A DNA stretch of 44,793 bases from Bacteroidaceae bacterium (lineage in GTDB: Bacteria; Bacteroidota; Bacteroidia; Bacteroidales; Bacteroidaceae), in contig JAFYMP010000019.1 in assembly GCA_017556585.1 (NCBI GenBank), positions 1 to 44,793 on the forward strand. Reading direction: 5' to 3'. Every line of letters starts with the position of its first letter. Position 1 is the first letter of the stretch. Positions 9,357-19,193 of this stretch are shown piece by piece. A program made the translations under genes and the position numbers. The notes below the pieces were generated by a model. That model ran no database searches, was not told the DNA's origin, and saw only the letters and a list, made by a program, of their open reading frames with translations.

Positions 9357-9668
9357 CTACTCTCCTGATTTCTTAGAATAACGTACTAACTTACCATCAT
9401 CATTGCGTCTGCGACCGATACGTGTTGGAGCACCTGTCTTAGGATCTACAACGTTCAGGTTTGAAATATGGATTGGCGCTTCCTGCTTGATGATACCACC
9501 CTGAGGATTCTTTGCGCTGGGCTTTGTATGTTTTGAAACGAAATTAACGCCCTCAACAATGGCCCTGTTTTCCTTAACGAGCACCTTCAGGACTTTACCT
9601 GTCTTACCCTTATCTTCGCCTGCATTAACGAAAACGGTGTCGTTCTTTTTAATATGTAACTTACTCAT
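9357..9668 (-). CDS. rplX: 50S ribosomal protein L24
   Basis: L24 is an assembly initiator of the large subunit. The KOW motif ([19 protein letters not shown]) occupies residues 13-31 and the downstream [18 protein letters not shown] segment is typical. The length of 103 residues is normal. It lies between rplN and rplE. Confidence 0.98.
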   Translation of the reverse strand: MSKLHIKKNDTVFVNAGEDKGKTGKVLKVLVKENRAIVEGVNFVSKHTKPSAKNPQGGIIKQEAPIHISNLNVVDPKTGAPTRIGRRRNDDGKLVRYSKKSGE

Positions 9669-9686
9669 TACTGTTTACTTTTTAGA

Positions 9687-10052
9687 TTAAAGTACTTCAG
9701 GAGCCAATGAAACCACCTTCATGTTTACAGCACGCAATTCACGAGCTACAGGACCGAAGATACGGCTTCCCTTAATTTCACCTGTGTTGGCGAGCAACAC
9801 GCAAGCATTATCGTCAAAACGGATATAAGAACCATCTGCACGACGAATCTCTTTCTTTGTACGTACTATCAAAGCCTTTGAAACAGTACCTTTCTTCATA
9901 TCACTTGAAGGAATAACACTCTTTACTGTTACTACGATAGTATCACCAACTGTAGCGTAACGTTTTTTAGTTCCGCCTAGTACACGGATACAGAGGCACT
10001 CTTTAGCACCACTGTTATCACAAACTGTGAGTCTGGATTCTGTCTGTATCAT
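9687..10052 (-). CDS. rplN: 50S ribosomal protein L14
   Basis: L14 sits at the subunit interface and is the docking site of the silencing factor RsfS in many bacteria. The sequence begins [18 protein letters not shown] and ends with the family pattern [20 protein letters not shown], 121 residues. It is 2 bases after rpsQ. Confidence 0.98.
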   Translation of the reverse strand: MIQTESRLTVCDNSGAKECLCIRVLGGTKKRYATVGDTIVVTVKSVIPSSDMKKGTVSKALIVRTKKEIRRADGSYIRFDDNACVLLANTGEIKGSRIFGPVARELRAVNMKVVSLAPEVL

Positions 10053-10054
10053 GA

Positions 10055-10312
10055 TTACTTAGCCTTTTCAACAATTTCTACTAATCTCCATCTCTTGGTC
10101 TTGCTCAGAGGACGAGTCTCCATAATACGAACTGTATCACCGATACCGCAAGCATTATTCTCGTCGTGAACATGGTACTTCTTCGTTTTTCTAACGAATT
10201 TACCATATATAGGGTGCTTCTTCTTAAAGATAGACATCACTACGATAGTCTTATCCATCTTGTCGCTTACTACGACACCCTGACGTTCTTTACGTAAATT
10301 TCTATTACTCAT
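10055..10312 (-). CDS. rpsQ: 30S ribosomal protein S17
   Basis: S17 is a primary 16S rRNA-binding OB-fold protein. From the ATG at 10312 it has 85 residues, starting [20 protein letters not shown] and including [20 protein letters not shown] nine bases earlier gives a slightly longer frame with no support. Confidence 0.97.
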   Translation of the reverse strand: MSNRNLRKERQGVVVSDKMDKTIVVMSIFKKKHPIYGKFVRKTKKYHVHDENNACGIGDTVRIMETRPLSKTKRWRLVEIVEKAK

Positions 10313-10324
10313 GCGAACCAATCT

Positions 10325-10519
10325 TTATTTGTTAAGTTCTCTGCTTCTCAACTCAGTCTTCATCCTAGCAATAGTCTTACGCAGTTTGGTAATCTGTGTA
10401 GGATTCTCCAGTGGAGAGATAGCATGATTTAAACCCATCATTTTGTAATTGGCTGTTTCTGCATCAATACGCTCAATCAGCTCTTGAGTTGACAACTCTC
10501 TAATTTCTGAATTCTTCAT
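10325..10519 (-). CDS. rpmC: 50S ribosomal protein L29
   Basis: L29 is a small two-helix protein next to the exit tunnel. The 64-residue product starts MKNSEIRELSTQEL and ends IARMKTELRSRELNK, the family signature. The ATG at 10519 is preferred over a TTG at 10537 that overlaps the end of rplP. Confidence 0.97.
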   Translation of the reverse strand: MKNSEIRELSTQELIERIDAETANYKMMGLNHAISPLENPTQITKLRKTIARMKTELRSRELNK

Positions 10520-10533
10520 AATGATCGGTTTAA

Positions 10534-10965
10534 TCAATTTTCATTCTTAAAATCATAGTCACGTCTTACAACCAATTTAGTTGTAACAGGAAGTTTCTGA
10601 GCTGCTAGACGCAAAGCCTCTTTTGCAATCTCAAAAGGTACACCATCAGCTTCGATGATGATACGTCCTGGAGTAATAGGGAATACGTAACCTTCTACGT
10701 CACCCTTACCTTTACCCATACGTACATCCAAAGGCTTCTTTGTGATTGGTTTATCCGGGAAGATTCTAATCCAGATCTGTCCCTGACGCTGCATATAACG
10801 AGTTACCGCAATACGAGCTGCTTCAATCTGCCTACCTGTAATCCAACAGGTATCCAGAGATTTGATGCCGAATGAACCGAATGCAAGCTGGTTGCCTCTC
10901 ATAGCATTACCCTTGCTGCGTCCTTTCTGCATTCTTCTATATTTTGTCCTTTTAGGCTGTAACAT
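10534..10965 (-). CDS. rplP: 50S ribosomal protein L16
   Basis: L16 shapes the A-site tRNA pocket of the large subunit. The 143 residues begin [19 protein letters not shown] and contain [20 protein letters not shown] and the conserved RMGKGKG loop. It lies between rpsC and rpmC. Confidence 0.98.
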   Translation of the reverse strand: MLQPKRTKYRRMQKGRSKGNAMRGNQLAFGSFGIKSLDTCWITGRQIEAARIAVTRYMQRQGQIWIRIFPDKPITKKPLDVRMGKGKGDVEGYVFPITPGRIIIEADGVPFEIAKEALRLAAQKLPVTTKLVVRRDYDFKNEN

Positions 10966-11000
10966 AATTCAATTACTATTTACAGTTTACCAAATTGCAA

Positions 11001-11720
11001 TCAACGATTGCTTTTACTTCTCTTTTTGAAAGGTTTTCCTCCTCTTTCGCCTCCACGGCCCATCTCTTTTGACTGAGTGAAGTTTGGAGACAAATCTCTC
11101 TTACCATAAACCTCTCCACGGCAGATCCATACCTTGATACCATGAACACCAACCTTGGTGATAGCACCTAACTGACAATAGTCAATATCTGCACGGAATG
11201 TATGCAGAGGAGTACGACCCTCTTTATACATCTCAGAACGAGCAATTTCTGCACCATTCAGACGACCTGACACCTGAACCTTGATACCTTCGGCACCCAT
11301 TCTCATAGTGTTTGAAATAGCCATCTTAACTGCGCGGCGATAAGCTACCTTACCCTCAATCTGGCGAGCAATGTTGTTGGCAACGATAACTGCATCAAGC
11401 TCCGGCTTCTTTACTTCAAAAATATTGATCTGAACCTCTTTATCTGTAATCTTCTTCAGTTCTTCTTTCAGTTTGTCAACCTCAGAACCACCCTTACCGA
11501 TGATCAAACCCGGACGAGCTGTACATACGGTAATAGTAACCAACTTAAGAGTACGTTCGATAACAATTCTAGAGATACTTGCTCTAGACAAACGGGCACT
11601 TAGATACTTACGGATTTCAGCATCTTCTACGATACGTTCGTCATATTTGCCGAACCAGCTGGAATCCCAACCTCTAATGATACCTAAACGATTGCTAATC
11701 GGATTAACTTTCTGTCCCAT
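11001..11720 (-). CDS. rpsC: 30S ribosomal protein S3
   Basis: S3 is at the mRNA entry tunnel and has helicase-like activity with S4 and S5. It begins [20 protein letters not shown], carries a KH domain with [18 protein letters not shown] near residues 70-90, and has the C-terminal domain with [19 protein letters not shown]. It has 239 residues, with a short basic tail. A second open frame at 10976-11167 is an out-of-frame shadow. Confidence 0.98.
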   Translation of the reverse strand: MGQKVNPISNRLGIIRGWDSSWFGKYDERIVEDAEIRKYLSARLSRASISRIVIERTLKLVTITVCTARPGLIIGKGGSEVDKLKEELKKITDKEVQINIFEVKKPELDAVIVANNIARQIEGKVAYRRAVKMAISNTMRMGAEGIKVQVSGRLNGAEIARSEMYKEGRTPLHTFRADIDYCQLGAITKVGVHGIKVWICRGEVYGKRDLSPNFTQSKEMGRGGERGGKPFKKRSKSNR

Positions 11721-11725
11721 TCTGC

Positions 11726-12148
11726 TTACTCTTGATTATCGTTAGTACTTGCTGCTACAGCTTTTGTATCCACGAACAGAGTTACGTGATTTGCGCGTTT
11801 GCGAATACGGTAACCTCTACCCTGTGGTGCTGGTCTCATTCTCTTAAGTGTTACGCCTTCATCCACAAAAACTTTTGTAACGAACAATTCGCCAGCTTCA
11901 GCCTTGCGGTCATTCTTCTGCTCCCAGTTAGCAATAGCGGAACGAAGCACTTTCTCTACATCTTTCGAAGCAGCCTTAGGTGAATAGCGCAATACTCCCA
12001 AAGCGCGGTTAACCTCCATACCACGAATCATATCTACTACGAGACGCATCTTACGTGGTGAAGAAGGAACGTCATTCAGCTTGGCAAAGTACTGGGTCTT
12101 TTTAGCCTCTTTAATCTTCTCGGCTGCTAAATGTTTTCTTTTTCCCAT
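11726..12148 (-). CDS. rplV: 50S ribosomal protein L22
   Basis: L22 extends a loop into the peptide exit tunnel, where macrolide resistance changes can arise. The family core [19 protein letters not shown] and the loop [19 protein letters not shown] look unaltered. The protein has 140 residues because of short N- and C-terminal extensions. It ends 5 bases before rpsC. Confidence 0.98.
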   Translation of the reverse strand: MGKRKHLAAEKIKEAKKTQYFAKLNDVPSSPRKMRLVVDMIRGMEVNRALGVLRYSPKAASKDVEKVLRSAIANWEQKNDRKAEAGELFVTKVFVDEGVTLKRMRPAPQGRGYRIRKRANHVTLFVDTKAVAASTNDNQE

Positions 12149-12181
12149 TATCTTATTTTTTTTATTTCAGATAAGTTACGT

Positions 12182-12448
12182 TTATTTCCTGTTACCTGAA
12201 TGTCCACGGAATGTACGGGTAGGAGCAAACTCACCGAGTTTGTGACCAACCATATTTTCTGTGATATAAACAGGAATAAACTTATTACCATTATGAACTG
12301 CAATGGTATGACCTACGAAATCAGGAGATATCATTGAAGCTCTAGCCCAAGTTTTTACAACGGCCTTCTTGCCACTCTCATTCATAGCAAGCACTTTGTC
12401 CTCTAATTTCTTATAGATATATGGACCTTTCTTTAGTGAACGTGTCAT
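12182..12448 (-). CDS. rpsS: 30S ribosomal protein S19
   Basis: S19 forms a complex with S13 in the 30S head. The 88 residues begin [18 protein letters not shown] and include [33 protein letters not shown] in part, the family signature. It lies between rplB and rplV with a 33-base gap on the rplV side. Confidence 0.98.
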   Translation of the reverse strand: MTRSLKKGPYIYKKLEDKVLAMNESGKKAVVKTWARASMISPDFVGHTIAVHNGNKFIPVYITENMVGHKLGEFAPTRTFRGHSGNRK

Positions 12449-12467
12449 TTTTTACTCAGGTTAAGTT

Positions 12468-13295
12468 TTACTTCTTGTTAGCTCTCTCAATAATGTACTT
12501 GCTTGAGCTCTTCTTAGGATGTCTGGTCTTCAGACCCTTAGCATACAAGCCCTTACGTGAACGTGGGTGTCCACCAGAAGCACGTCCTTCACCACCACCC
12601 ATTGGGTGATCAACAGGGTTCATAACTACACCACGGTTGTGAGGACGACGACCCATCCAACGTGAACGACCAGCCTTACCTGACTGTTCCAACGCGTGGT
12701 CTGAGTTACCTACGCTACCGATAGTAGCCTTACAAGAAGACAATATTCTACGAACCTCACCTGAAGGCAATTTGATAACACAATAGTCACCCTCTTTAGA
12801 TGTCAGCTGTGCAAAGTTACCAGCAGAACGAACGAGAACAGCACCCTGACCAGGACGCAATTCAATGTTGTGAATAACGGTACCTACCGGTATATCTTTC
12901 AAGAATAGTGCATTACCTACTTCAGGAGCTGCTTCAGGACCTGACATAAGTTTTGCGCCAACTTGCAGACCGTTAGGTGCTACAATGTATCTCTTTTCGC
13001 CATCTGCATAAAACAACAATGCGATACGAGCCGAACGGTTTGGATCGTATTCAATTGTTTTAACAGTTGCTGGAACCCCATCCTTATTTCTCTTGAAGTC
13101 TATAATACGGAACTTCTTCTTATGACCGCCACCAATGTAGCGTGCAGTCATTCTACCCTGGTTGTTACGACCACCGGTAGCGAGTTTTCCGAAAACAAGA
13201 GACTTTTCTGGTACCGATGCAGTAATTTCCTCAAAAGTACCAATAATCTTGTGTCTTTGACCCGGGGTTGTGGGTTTAAATTTACGTACTGCCAT
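12468..13295 (-). CDS. rplB: 50S ribosomal protein L2
   Basis: L2 supports the peptidyl transferase centre and subunit joining. The 275-residue protein begins [16 protein letters not shown] and shows the catalytic-region signature [20 protein letters not shown] with the conserved His. It lies 5 bases after rplW and 19 before rpsS. Confidence 0.98.
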   Translation of the reverse strand: MAVRKFKPTTPGQRHKIIGTFEEITASVPEKSLVFGKLATGGRNNQGRMTARYIGGGHKKKFRIIDFKRNKDGVPATVKTIEYDPNRSARIALLFYADGEKRYIVAPNGLQVGAKLMSGPEAAPEVGNALFLKDIPVGTVIHNIELRPGQGAVLVRSAGNFAQLTSKEGDYCVIKLPSGEVRRILSSCKATIGSVGNSDHALEQSGKAGRSRWMGRRPHNRGVVMNPVDHPMGGGEGRASGGHPRSRKGLYAKGLKTRHPKKSSSKYIIERANKK

Positions 13296-13300
13296 CTCTA

Positions 13301-13594
13301 TTAAATATTGCTATAAAAATCAATTGTATCACCATCTTTAAGGGTTACAATGGCCTTCTTAAATGCATTTGTACGACCTTTTGTAAAGCCCTTACGGGTG
13401 TAACGTGATTTGTTTTTACCAATGTAATATGCAGTATTAACATCTACTACTGTTACATTGTACAAATCTTCTATCTCTTTCTTAATCTCCAATTTGTTAG
13501 CTTCGGGACGAACTACGAACCCAAATCTATTGGGGAACTTCTCAGTAATGGAGTTCATCTTCTCCGTTACAAGTGGTTTAACTATCAATCCCAT
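13301..13594 (-). CDS. rplW: 50S ribosomal protein L23
   Basis: L23 is at the tunnel exit and docks trigger factor and SRP. The short 97-residue protein begins [20 protein letters not shown] and contains [21 protein letters not shown]. It starts 1 base after the rplD stop, so translation is probably coupled. Confidence 0.97.
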   Translation of the reverse strand: MGLIVKPLVTEKMNSITEKFPNRFGFVVRPEANKLEIKKEIEDLYNVTVVDVNTAYYIGKNKSRYTRKGFTKGRTNAFKKAIVTLKDGDTIDFYSNI

Positions 13595-13595
13595 A

Positions 13596-14234
13596 TTAAG
13601 CCTCCTTTTTGTTTAAGATTCCGTCAATAACCTCGATAGAATTTTCAGTCACAACAAGAGTGTCAGCGTTCAAGATACTGTAAGTGTTTACAGATGAAGC
13701 GTTGACAACTTTAGTGCGCTGCAAATTACGAGCCGACAAAGATACTACATTATTGCTCTCTGGAAGAACAAACAATGATTTTTTCTCACATAGATTAAGA
13801 TTTTTTAAGATTTCAACGAAGTTCTTTGTCTTTGGAGCCTCGAATGCGAAATCTTCAAGAACAATCAGAGCGTTTTCCTGCAGTTTGTATGCAAGTGCAG
13901 ATTTACGTGCCAACTGTTTAACCTTCTTATTCAATTTGAAGCTGTAGTTACGTGGTCTTGGACCAAATACGCGTCCACCACCTACAAGAACAGGTGAATT
14001 GATATCACCGCGACGAGCGCCACCACCACCTTTCTGACGGCCAAGTTTCTTTGTAGAACCAGCCACTTCGCTTCTCTCTTTAGCCTTATGAGTACCCTGA
14101 CGCTGATTAGCCATAAACTGCTTAACGTCTAAGTATATAGCGTGATCATTAGGCTCAATGCCAAAAATAGCATCATTCAAGATTACCTTTCTTCCGGTAT
14201 CCTCACCTTTTATATTATATACGCTTACTTCCAT
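13596..14234 (-). CDS. rplD: 50S ribosomal protein L4
   Basis: L4 lines the exit tunnel and, in E. coli, represses the S10 operon. The loop [20 protein letters not shown] and the motif [20 protein letters not shown] identify it in 212 residues. Its ATG overlaps the rplC stop by one base (TAATG). No E. coli-type S10 leader was recognised upstream of rpsJ. Confidence 0.98.
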   Translation of the reverse strand: MEVSVYNIKGEDTGRKVILNDAIFGIEPNDHAIYLDVKQFMANQRQGTHKAKERSEVAGSTKKLGRQKGGGGARRGDINSPVLVGGGRVFGPRPRNYSFKLNKKVKQLARKSALAYKLQENALIVLEDFAFEAPKTKNFVEILKNLNLCEKKSLFVLPESNNVVSLSARNLQRTKVVNASSVNTYSILNADTLVVTENSIEVIDGILNKKEA

Positions 14235-14851
14235 TACTTCAGAATTGAAACGATTGAACCTTTGTAACCTGGAATAGAACCCTTAATCAAAAGAAGGTTA
14301 TGTTCCGGAATAACTTTCAACACCTGCAGGTTCTGAGTTGTTACCTGCTGACTTCCCATGTGACCGGCCATACGCATACCTTTGAATACTTTTGCAGGGT
14401 ATGAACAAGCACCAATTGAACCCGGCTTACGAGCGCGGTTGTGCTGACCGTGAGTTTGCTGTCCTACACCACCGAAGCCATGTCTTTTAACAACACCCTG
14501 GAAACCGTGACCTTTTGAAACTGCGATAACATCTACGAAAGATGCATCGTTAAACATTTCTACTGTCAAAACATCACCCAAATTTGGTGTAGTTTCAAAA
14601 TCCTTGAACTCGGCCAAGTGTCTCTTTGGAGTTACACCAGCTTTATTGAAGTGTCCCATCAAAGCGGCTGTAGTGTTCTTTTCTTTGGCATCTTCGAAAC
14701 CAACCTGAACAGCTGCATAGCCATCTTTTTCTACACTTTTAATCTGTGTAACTACGCAAGGACCAACTTCGATAACGGTGCATGGAACATTCTTTCCATC
14801 AGCACCGAAGACCGATGTCATACCGATCTTTTTTCCTAATAATCCTGGCAT
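14234..14851 (-). CDS. rplC: 50S ribosomal protein L3
   Basis: L3 is an early assembly protein reaching the peptidyl transferase centre. It begins [19 protein letters not shown] and includes the signature [17 protein letters not shown] and the Gln (methylated in E. coli) region [14 protein letters not shown]. The 205 residues are normal. It shares one base with rplD. Confidence 0.98.
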   Translation of the reverse strand: MPGLLGKKIGMTSVFGADGKNVPCTVIEVGPCVVTQIKSVEKDGYAAVQVGFEDAKEKNTTAALMGHFNKAGVTPKRHLAEFKDFETTPNLGDVLTVEMFNDASFVDVIAVSKGHGFQGVVKRHGFGGVGQQTHGQHNRARKPGSIGACSYPAKVFKGMRMAGHMGSQQVTTQNLQVLKVIPEHNLLLIKGSIPGYKGSIVSILK

Positions 14852-14904
14852 TTCAAATAAATTTTTAAAGTTACTAATAAATTAATTACTCAATTCTAAA
14901 TTAA

Positions 14905-15210
14905 TCAAACCTTGATCTCAACTTCAACACCGCTAGGAAGTTCTAATTTCATCAAAGCATCAACAGTTTTTGCAGTTGAGCTGTAGATGTCAATCAGTCT
15001 CTTGTATGAAGAGAGCTGGAACTGTTCACGTGACTTCTTGTTTACGAAAGTTGAACGGTTAACAGTAAAGATACGCTTGTGAGTTGGAAGTGGAATAGGA
15101 CCACTTACGATAGCACCTGTAGCTTTAACTGTCTTTACAATCTTCTCTGCTGACTTGTCAACAACGTTGTGGTCGTATGACTTCAGTTTGATTCTAATTT
15201 TTTGACTCAT
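14905..15210 (-). CDS. rpsJ: 30S ribosomal protein S10 (NusE)
   Basis: S10 is a 30S head protein and, with NusB, part of the antitermination complex. The 101 residues begin [18 protein letters not shown] and include [29 protein letters not shown] in part. It follows fusA directly, so tuf is not in this copy of the cluster. An 88-base spacer with a strong hairpin precedes it. Confidence 0.98.
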   Translation of the reverse strand: MSQKIRIKLKSYDHNVVDKSAEKIVKTVKATGAIVSGPIPLPTHKRIFTVNRSTFVNKKSREQFQLSSYKRLIDIYSSTAKTVDALMKLELPSGVEVEIKV

Positions 15211-15246
15211 TGTCTTTTTTTGTTAATTATTATTGTTTTTGTTAAT

Positions 15247-15282
15247 GCATTCCGAATAAGAGTCATTTACTATTCGGAATGC
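15247..15282 (-). promoter_or_regulatory. Hairpin between fusA and rpsJ
   Basis: A perfect 12-bp inverted repeat (GCATTCCGAATA / TATTCGGAATGC, 12-base loop) lies in the fusA-rpsJ spacer. In the direction of transcription it is not followed by a T-run, so it is not a standard intrinsic terminator. On the plus strand a T-rich stretch does follow, but nothing is transcribed that way. It may be an attenuator, an RNA-processing site or a stability element. Confidence 0.55.
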
Positions 15283-15300
15283 GGTTCTCTCTTTTTTTAA

Positions 15301-17418
15301 TTATCCAATCAGGTTTACTGCACCTCCGTGTTCCTCAACAACTTGCTTAGCAAGAGCATTTGAAACCTGAGCATGACGTTCGTATGTCATTGATGATGTA
15401 GCACGACCTGAAGTGATTGTTCTCAAAGCTGTAACGTAACCGAACATTTCTGCCAATGGTACATGAGCTTTAACAACTTTAGCGCCTGAATTGTTGGTTT
15501 CCATACCTTCAACCTGTCCACGACGTTTGTTAAGGTCACCAATTACATTACCCATGCTCTCTTCAGGAGTAACAACTTCCAAAGCCATGATAGGTTCTGT
15601 AAGACTTGGAGCAGCCTTTACGCAAGCATTTTTAAATGCCTGTGTTGCACAAACCTCGAATGACAAAGCATCAGAGTCAACCGGGTGATATTTACCATCA
15701 AGAACTGTAACCTTGAGTGAATCCATAGGAGCGCCCATCAAAACACCATTCTTCATAGCATTTGTAAAGCCCTTCTCGATTGCTGGCAAATATGTCTTTG
15801 GCAGAGCCTCACCCTTTGTTGCATCAACGAATTGCAAACCACCTTGCCAACCTTCGTCAGCAGGACCGATTTCAACAACGATACAAGCATAATGACCCTT
15901 ACCACCGGTCTGTTTCTTATATTCTTCGCGCAATTGAACTGTCTTAGAGATAGATTCCTTGTAGCTAACCTGAGGACGACCCTGGTTACATTCTACACCG
16001 AATTCACGTTTCAGACGGTCAATAATAATATCAAGATGCAACTCACCCATACCTGAAATCAGAGTCTGACCTGAATCTTCATCAACCTTAACGGTAAATG
16101 TTGGATCTTCTTCAGCCAAACGAGCCAAACCATCAGACAGTTTGCTCATATCCTTTTCTGTCTTAGGTTCTACAGCGATACTGATAACTGGATCTGGGAA
16201 GTCCATGCTCTCTAATACAATAGGTGCTGTTTCATCGCAGAGTGTATCACCGGTACGGATATCTTTCAAAGCAACTACTGCACCTATATCGCCTGCAGCA
16301 ACTTCGTCAACCTGAATCTGTTTCTTTGAATACATCCGGAACAGACGGCTTACGCGTTCTTTCTTTCCTGAACGAGAATTGAAGATATAGCTACCTGAAG
16401 TAATCTTACCTGAATAAACTCTGAAGAAAATCAGTCTTCCTACGTATGGATCAACAGCAATCTTGAATGCAAGTGCTGATGTTTTTTCTTCTGATGATGG
16501 ATCGCGATGTGTCTCTTCTTCTGATCTTGGAACAAAACCTGTTACGCCACCTGCATCAAGAGGTGAAGGCAAGAAAGCACATACGTAATCAAGCAAAGGC
16601 TGAACACCTTTGTTGCGGAATGATGTACCACAAACAACAGGAACAAGTTTCTGAGAGATTGTACCTACGCGAACTGCACGCAAGATCTCGTCCATTGTGA
16701 TTTCGCCAGAACCCTCTAAATACTTCTCCATCATTTCATCATCAAACTCAGAAGCCTTTTCAAGGAGATTTTCTCTCCACTCTTCTGCTTCTGCCTGCAT
16801 ATCAGCAGGAATATCCTCTACAGTATAATCAGCACCGAGAGAATCATCGCGCCAGTAAATAGCCTTCATTTTAATAAGGTCTATTACACCGATAAATGAT
16901 TCTTCCTGACCTATTGGAATTACAATAGGACACGCATTAGCCTTGAGGATCTCCTTCATCTGGTTTAGAACACTGTAAAAATCTGCACCTGAACGGTCCA
17001 TCTTGTTTACATAACCCAAACGAGGTACACCATATTTATTAGCCTGGTGCCATACTGTTTCTGACTGAGGCTGTACGCCACCTACTGCACAGAACACTGC
17101 TACAGCTCCGTCCAATACTCTCAATGAGCGCTCAACTTCTGCTGTAAAATCCACGTGGCCCGGAGTATCAATCAGATTGATTTTAAATAGTTGATTATTC
17201 CACTTCCAGCTGGTAGTAACAGCTGCAGATGTGATAGTGATACCACGCTCCTGCTCCTGAACCATCCAGTCCATAGTAGCGGAACCATCATGAACTTCAC
17301 CTATTTTATGTGTAAGACCTGTATAAAACAGGATACGTTCTGAAGTAGTTGTCTTACCGGCATCAATATGGGCCATGATACCGATATTTCTTGTGAGATG
17401 TAAATTCTTATCTGCCAT
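15301..17418 (-). CDS. fusA: Elongation factor G
   Basis: EF-G is the GTPase that drives ribosomal translocation and, with RRF, recycling. The G motifs are intact: P-loop [15 protein letters not shown] near residue 16, DTPGHVDF, and NKMD. Domains II to V follow over 705 residues, with the domain IV tip region around [12 protein letters not shown]. It starts 3 bases after rpsG. The clean, full-length sequence next to rpsG argues for the canonical copy. Confidence 0.98.
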   Translation of the reverse strand: MADKNLHLTRNIGIMAHIDAGKTTTSERILFYTGLTHKIGEVHDGSATMDWMVQEQERGITITSAAVTTSWKWNNQLFKINLIDTPGHVDFTAEVERSLRVLDGAVAVFCAVGGVQPQSETVWHQANKYGVPRLGYVNKMDRSGADFYSVLNQMKEILKANACPIVIPIGQEESFIGVIDLIKMKAIYWRDDSLGADYTVEDIPADMQAEAEEWRENLLEKASEFDDEMMEKYLEGSGEITMDEILRAVRVGTISQKLVPVVCGTSFRNKGVQPLLDYVCAFLPSPLDAGGVTGFVPRSEEETHRDPSSEEKTSALAFKIAVDPYVGRLIFFRVYSGKITSGSYIFNSRSGKKERVSRLFRMYSKKQIQVDEVAAGDIGAVVALKDIRTGDTLCDETAPIVLESMDFPDPVISIAVEPKTEKDMSKLSDGLARLAEEDPTFTVKVDEDSGQTLISGMGELHLDIIIDRLKREFGVECNQGRPQVSYKESISKTVQLREEYKKQTGGKGHYACIVVEIGPADEGWQGGLQFVDATKGEALPKTYLPAIEKGFTNAMKNGVLMGAPMDSLKVTVLDGKYHPVDSDALSFEVCATQAFKNACVKAAPSLTEPIMALEVVTPEESMGNVIGDLNKRRGQVEGMETNNSGAKVVKAHVPLAEMFGYVTALRTITSGRATSSMTYERHAQVSNALAKQVVEEHGGAVNLIG

Positions 17419-17421
17419 CTA

Positions 17422-17898
17422 TTAGAATCTAAAGTGTGCAAATGCTCTGTTGGCTTCTGCCATACGATGCATATCCTCCTTACGTTTAAATGCGCCACCT
17501 GCATTGTTGAACGCATCAACTATCTCTGCAGACAATTTGTCTGACATTGATTTTCCACCGCGCGTGCGTGCGAAAAGAATCAAATTCTTCATTGAAATAG
17601 ATTCTTTACGATCTGCTCTGATTTCAGTAGGTACCTGGAAAGTTGCACCACCGATACGACGTGACTTAACCTCTACCTGAGGAGTTACGTTATCAAGAGC
17701 CTTTTTCCAAATTTCAAGTGCAGACATCTCTTCGTTTGGAAGTTTAGCCTTCACTTTGTCCAAACACTCGTAGAAAATCTCAAAAGAGATATTCTTCTTA
17801 CCATCATACATAAGATGGTTAACAAACTTTGTTACAGAAACTTCTCCAAATACTGGATCTGGAAGAATCACACGTTTCTTTGGTTTTGCTTTTCTCAT
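17422..17898 (-). CDS. rpsG: 30S ribosomal protein S7
   Basis: S7 organises the 3' domain of 16S rRNA and contacts E-site tRNA. The 158 residues begin [19 protein letters not shown] and contain the beta-hairpin [19 protein letters not shown], ending [13 protein letters not shown]. It is separated from rpsL by 107 bases with no promoter match. Confidence 0.98.
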   Translation of the reverse strand: MRKAKPKKRVILPDPVFGEVSVTKFVNHLMYDGKKNISFEIFYECLDKVKAKLPNEEMSALEIWKKALDNVTPQVEVKSRRIGGATFQVPTEIRADRKESISMKNLILFARTRGGKSMSDKLSAEIVDAFNNAGGAFKRKEDMHRMAEANRAFAHFRF

Positions 17899-18005
17899 TT
17901 TTCAAATTTTGTTTCGTTCAGGTTGTTTTTATTTGATTCTTCAACGTCCACGTCAGGACATTTACTCAACCTCATTCACAGACCAAAACTTTGTTTCACT
18001 TTAAA

Positions 18006-18386
18006 TTACTTAGCTGCTTTTGGACGTTTTGCACCATACTTTGATCTTCTCTGCAAACGACCGTTAACACCTGCGGTATCAAGAGTTCCGCGAACGATGT
18101 GGTAACGTACACCCGGAAGGTCCTTTACACGACCACCACGTACAAGAACGATTGAGTGTTCCTGCAAGTTGTGACCTTCACCAGGAATGTAAGAGTTAAC
18201 CTCTTTCTGGTTTGTAAGACGAACACGAGCAACCTTTCTCATTGCTGAGTTAGGTTTCTTAGGAGTAGTTGTGTAAACTCTTACACATACGCCTCTTCTC
18301 TGTGGGCAAGAATCTAGTGCAGGAGACTTACTCTTCTCCTCCAAAGCCTGACGACCCTTGCGTACTAACTGCTGAATTGTTGGCAT
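18006..18386 (-). CDS. rpsL: 30S ribosomal protein S12
   Basis: S12 lies at the decoding centre. The 126 residues carry the hallmark loops [19 protein letters not shown] and [17 protein letters not shown]. Lys43/44 and Lys88, the positions altered in streptomycin-resistant strains, are unaltered. It is the first gene of the ribosomal transcript; its ATG is about 50 bases from the predicted transcription start. Confidence 0.98.
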   Translation of the reverse strand: MPTIQQLVRKGRQALEEKSKSPALDSCPQRRGVCVRVYTTTPKKPNSAMRKVARVRLTNQKEVNSYIPGEGHNLQEHSIVLVRGGRVKDLPGVRYHIVRGTLDTAGVNGRLQRRSKYGAKRPKAAK

Positions 18387-18441
18387 GTTGTTTTGTTTTT
18401 AATTTATATATTATTTAATAGTAAATCCAAATTTTGGTGCG

Positions 18442-18472
18442 CAAAGGTACGGGTTTTGTTTCATTCCACAAA
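18442..18472 (-). promoter_or_regulatory. Promoter of the ribosomal protein cluster
   Basis: The minus strand has TTTG (18469-18472), exactly 19 bases, then TACCTTTG (18442-18449), a full match to the Bacteroidota consensus. The position, 55 bases upstream of rpsL, fits the major start of the str-S10-spc-alpha transcript. No comparable match was seen in any spacer further down the cluster. Confidence 0.85.
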
Positions 18473-18518
18473 ACCTTTTTGTCTTTTTTTATAAAAAATG
18501 AGGCATTTACAATGAAAA

Positions 18519-18550
18519 TTGCGATTATCAAACGCATTTGACAACCGCAA
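18519..18550 (-). terminator. Terminator after the DUF3467 gene
   Basis: On the minus strand a 14-bp stem (two G-U pairs) with loop TGCG runs from TTGCG to CGCAA and is followed by TTTTC. It lies 28 bases past the stop of the DUF3467 gene and separates it from the rpsL promoter. Confidence 0.65.
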
Positions 18551-18578
18551 CTTCAAAGCATAAGCTATAAAAACCGCA

Positions 18579-18896
18579 CTATGCATCGCCGTGAAATTCT
18601 GATACTGACGGAGAATATGTGCGTCCTTCGTTTATTTCAATTTTTCCAAACATACTTTCATACTTGGCAATATTATCCTGAAGAGCAAACATCAACCGTT
18701 TTGCATGCTGTGGAGCCATTATCACTCTGGAACAAACAGGCGGTTTGGGCATACCCGGCAACAAGGCCACAAAATCTATAACCATCTCTGTAGGAGAATG
18801 AGTAATCAGTGCCATATTTGAATATACACCCTTAGCGACCTCTTCGCTCAAACCTATTGAAAGACTTCCTTTCTCTTTTTTTTCATTCTGATTCAT
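18579..18896 (-). CDS. DUF3467 family protein
   Basis: The product is a small 105-residue soluble protein starting MNQNEKKEKGSLSIGL. Segments such as YSNMALITHSPTEMVIDF and the central LLPGMPKPPVCSRVIMAP fit the DUF3467 family. It has no known biochemical role. From memory, in Bacteroides it lies between rpoC and rpsL; here the rpsL neighbour is kept but upstream lies a divergent sugar transporter, so rpoBC must be elsewhere. The ATG at 18896 is used rather than a TTG nine bases earlier. Confidence 0.85.
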   Translation of the reverse strand: MNQNEKKEKGSLSIGLSEEVAKGVYSNMALITHSPTEMVIDFVALLPGMPKPPVCSRVIMAPQHAKRLMFALQDNIAKYESMFGKIEINEGRTYSPSVSEFHGDA

Positions 18897-19119
18897 ACTT
18901 ATCAAATATTATCTTGTTGTGTTACCTTAGAATTCTTCACGAAGATATAAGAAATTTTTCATTCGGCAATTTTTGTTATAGATATATTTCCACAACACTT
19001 CGATATTTGATAATTTTTTCTTACATTACACAAATTCAGATTTACACGTCTGTAAACAGGCAAACAAAGCTATTTTCAGGTTTATATTTTTTGAACGTCA
19101 AAAAAACAAGCGAACTTTT

Positions 19120-19149
19120 TTTGTCTATGACATCATTATACTATCTTTG
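19120..19149 (+). promoter_or_regulatory. Promoter of the xylE-like gene
   Basis: TTTG (19120-19123), 18 bases and TATCTTTG (19142-19149) match the Bacteroidota consensus with a spacer one base short. The predicted start leaves a leader of about 40 bases to the ATG at 19194. The rest of the 297-base spacer to the DUF3467 gene holds no other feature I can see. Confidence 0.7.
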
Positions 19150-19193
19150 TAAAATAAACATCAACGCTAACTTAATTTTAATTAATAATATCT

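Noticed and set aside
10976-11167. 63-codon frame overlapping the end of rpsC
   Set aside because: It is out of frame within the conserved S3 coding region.
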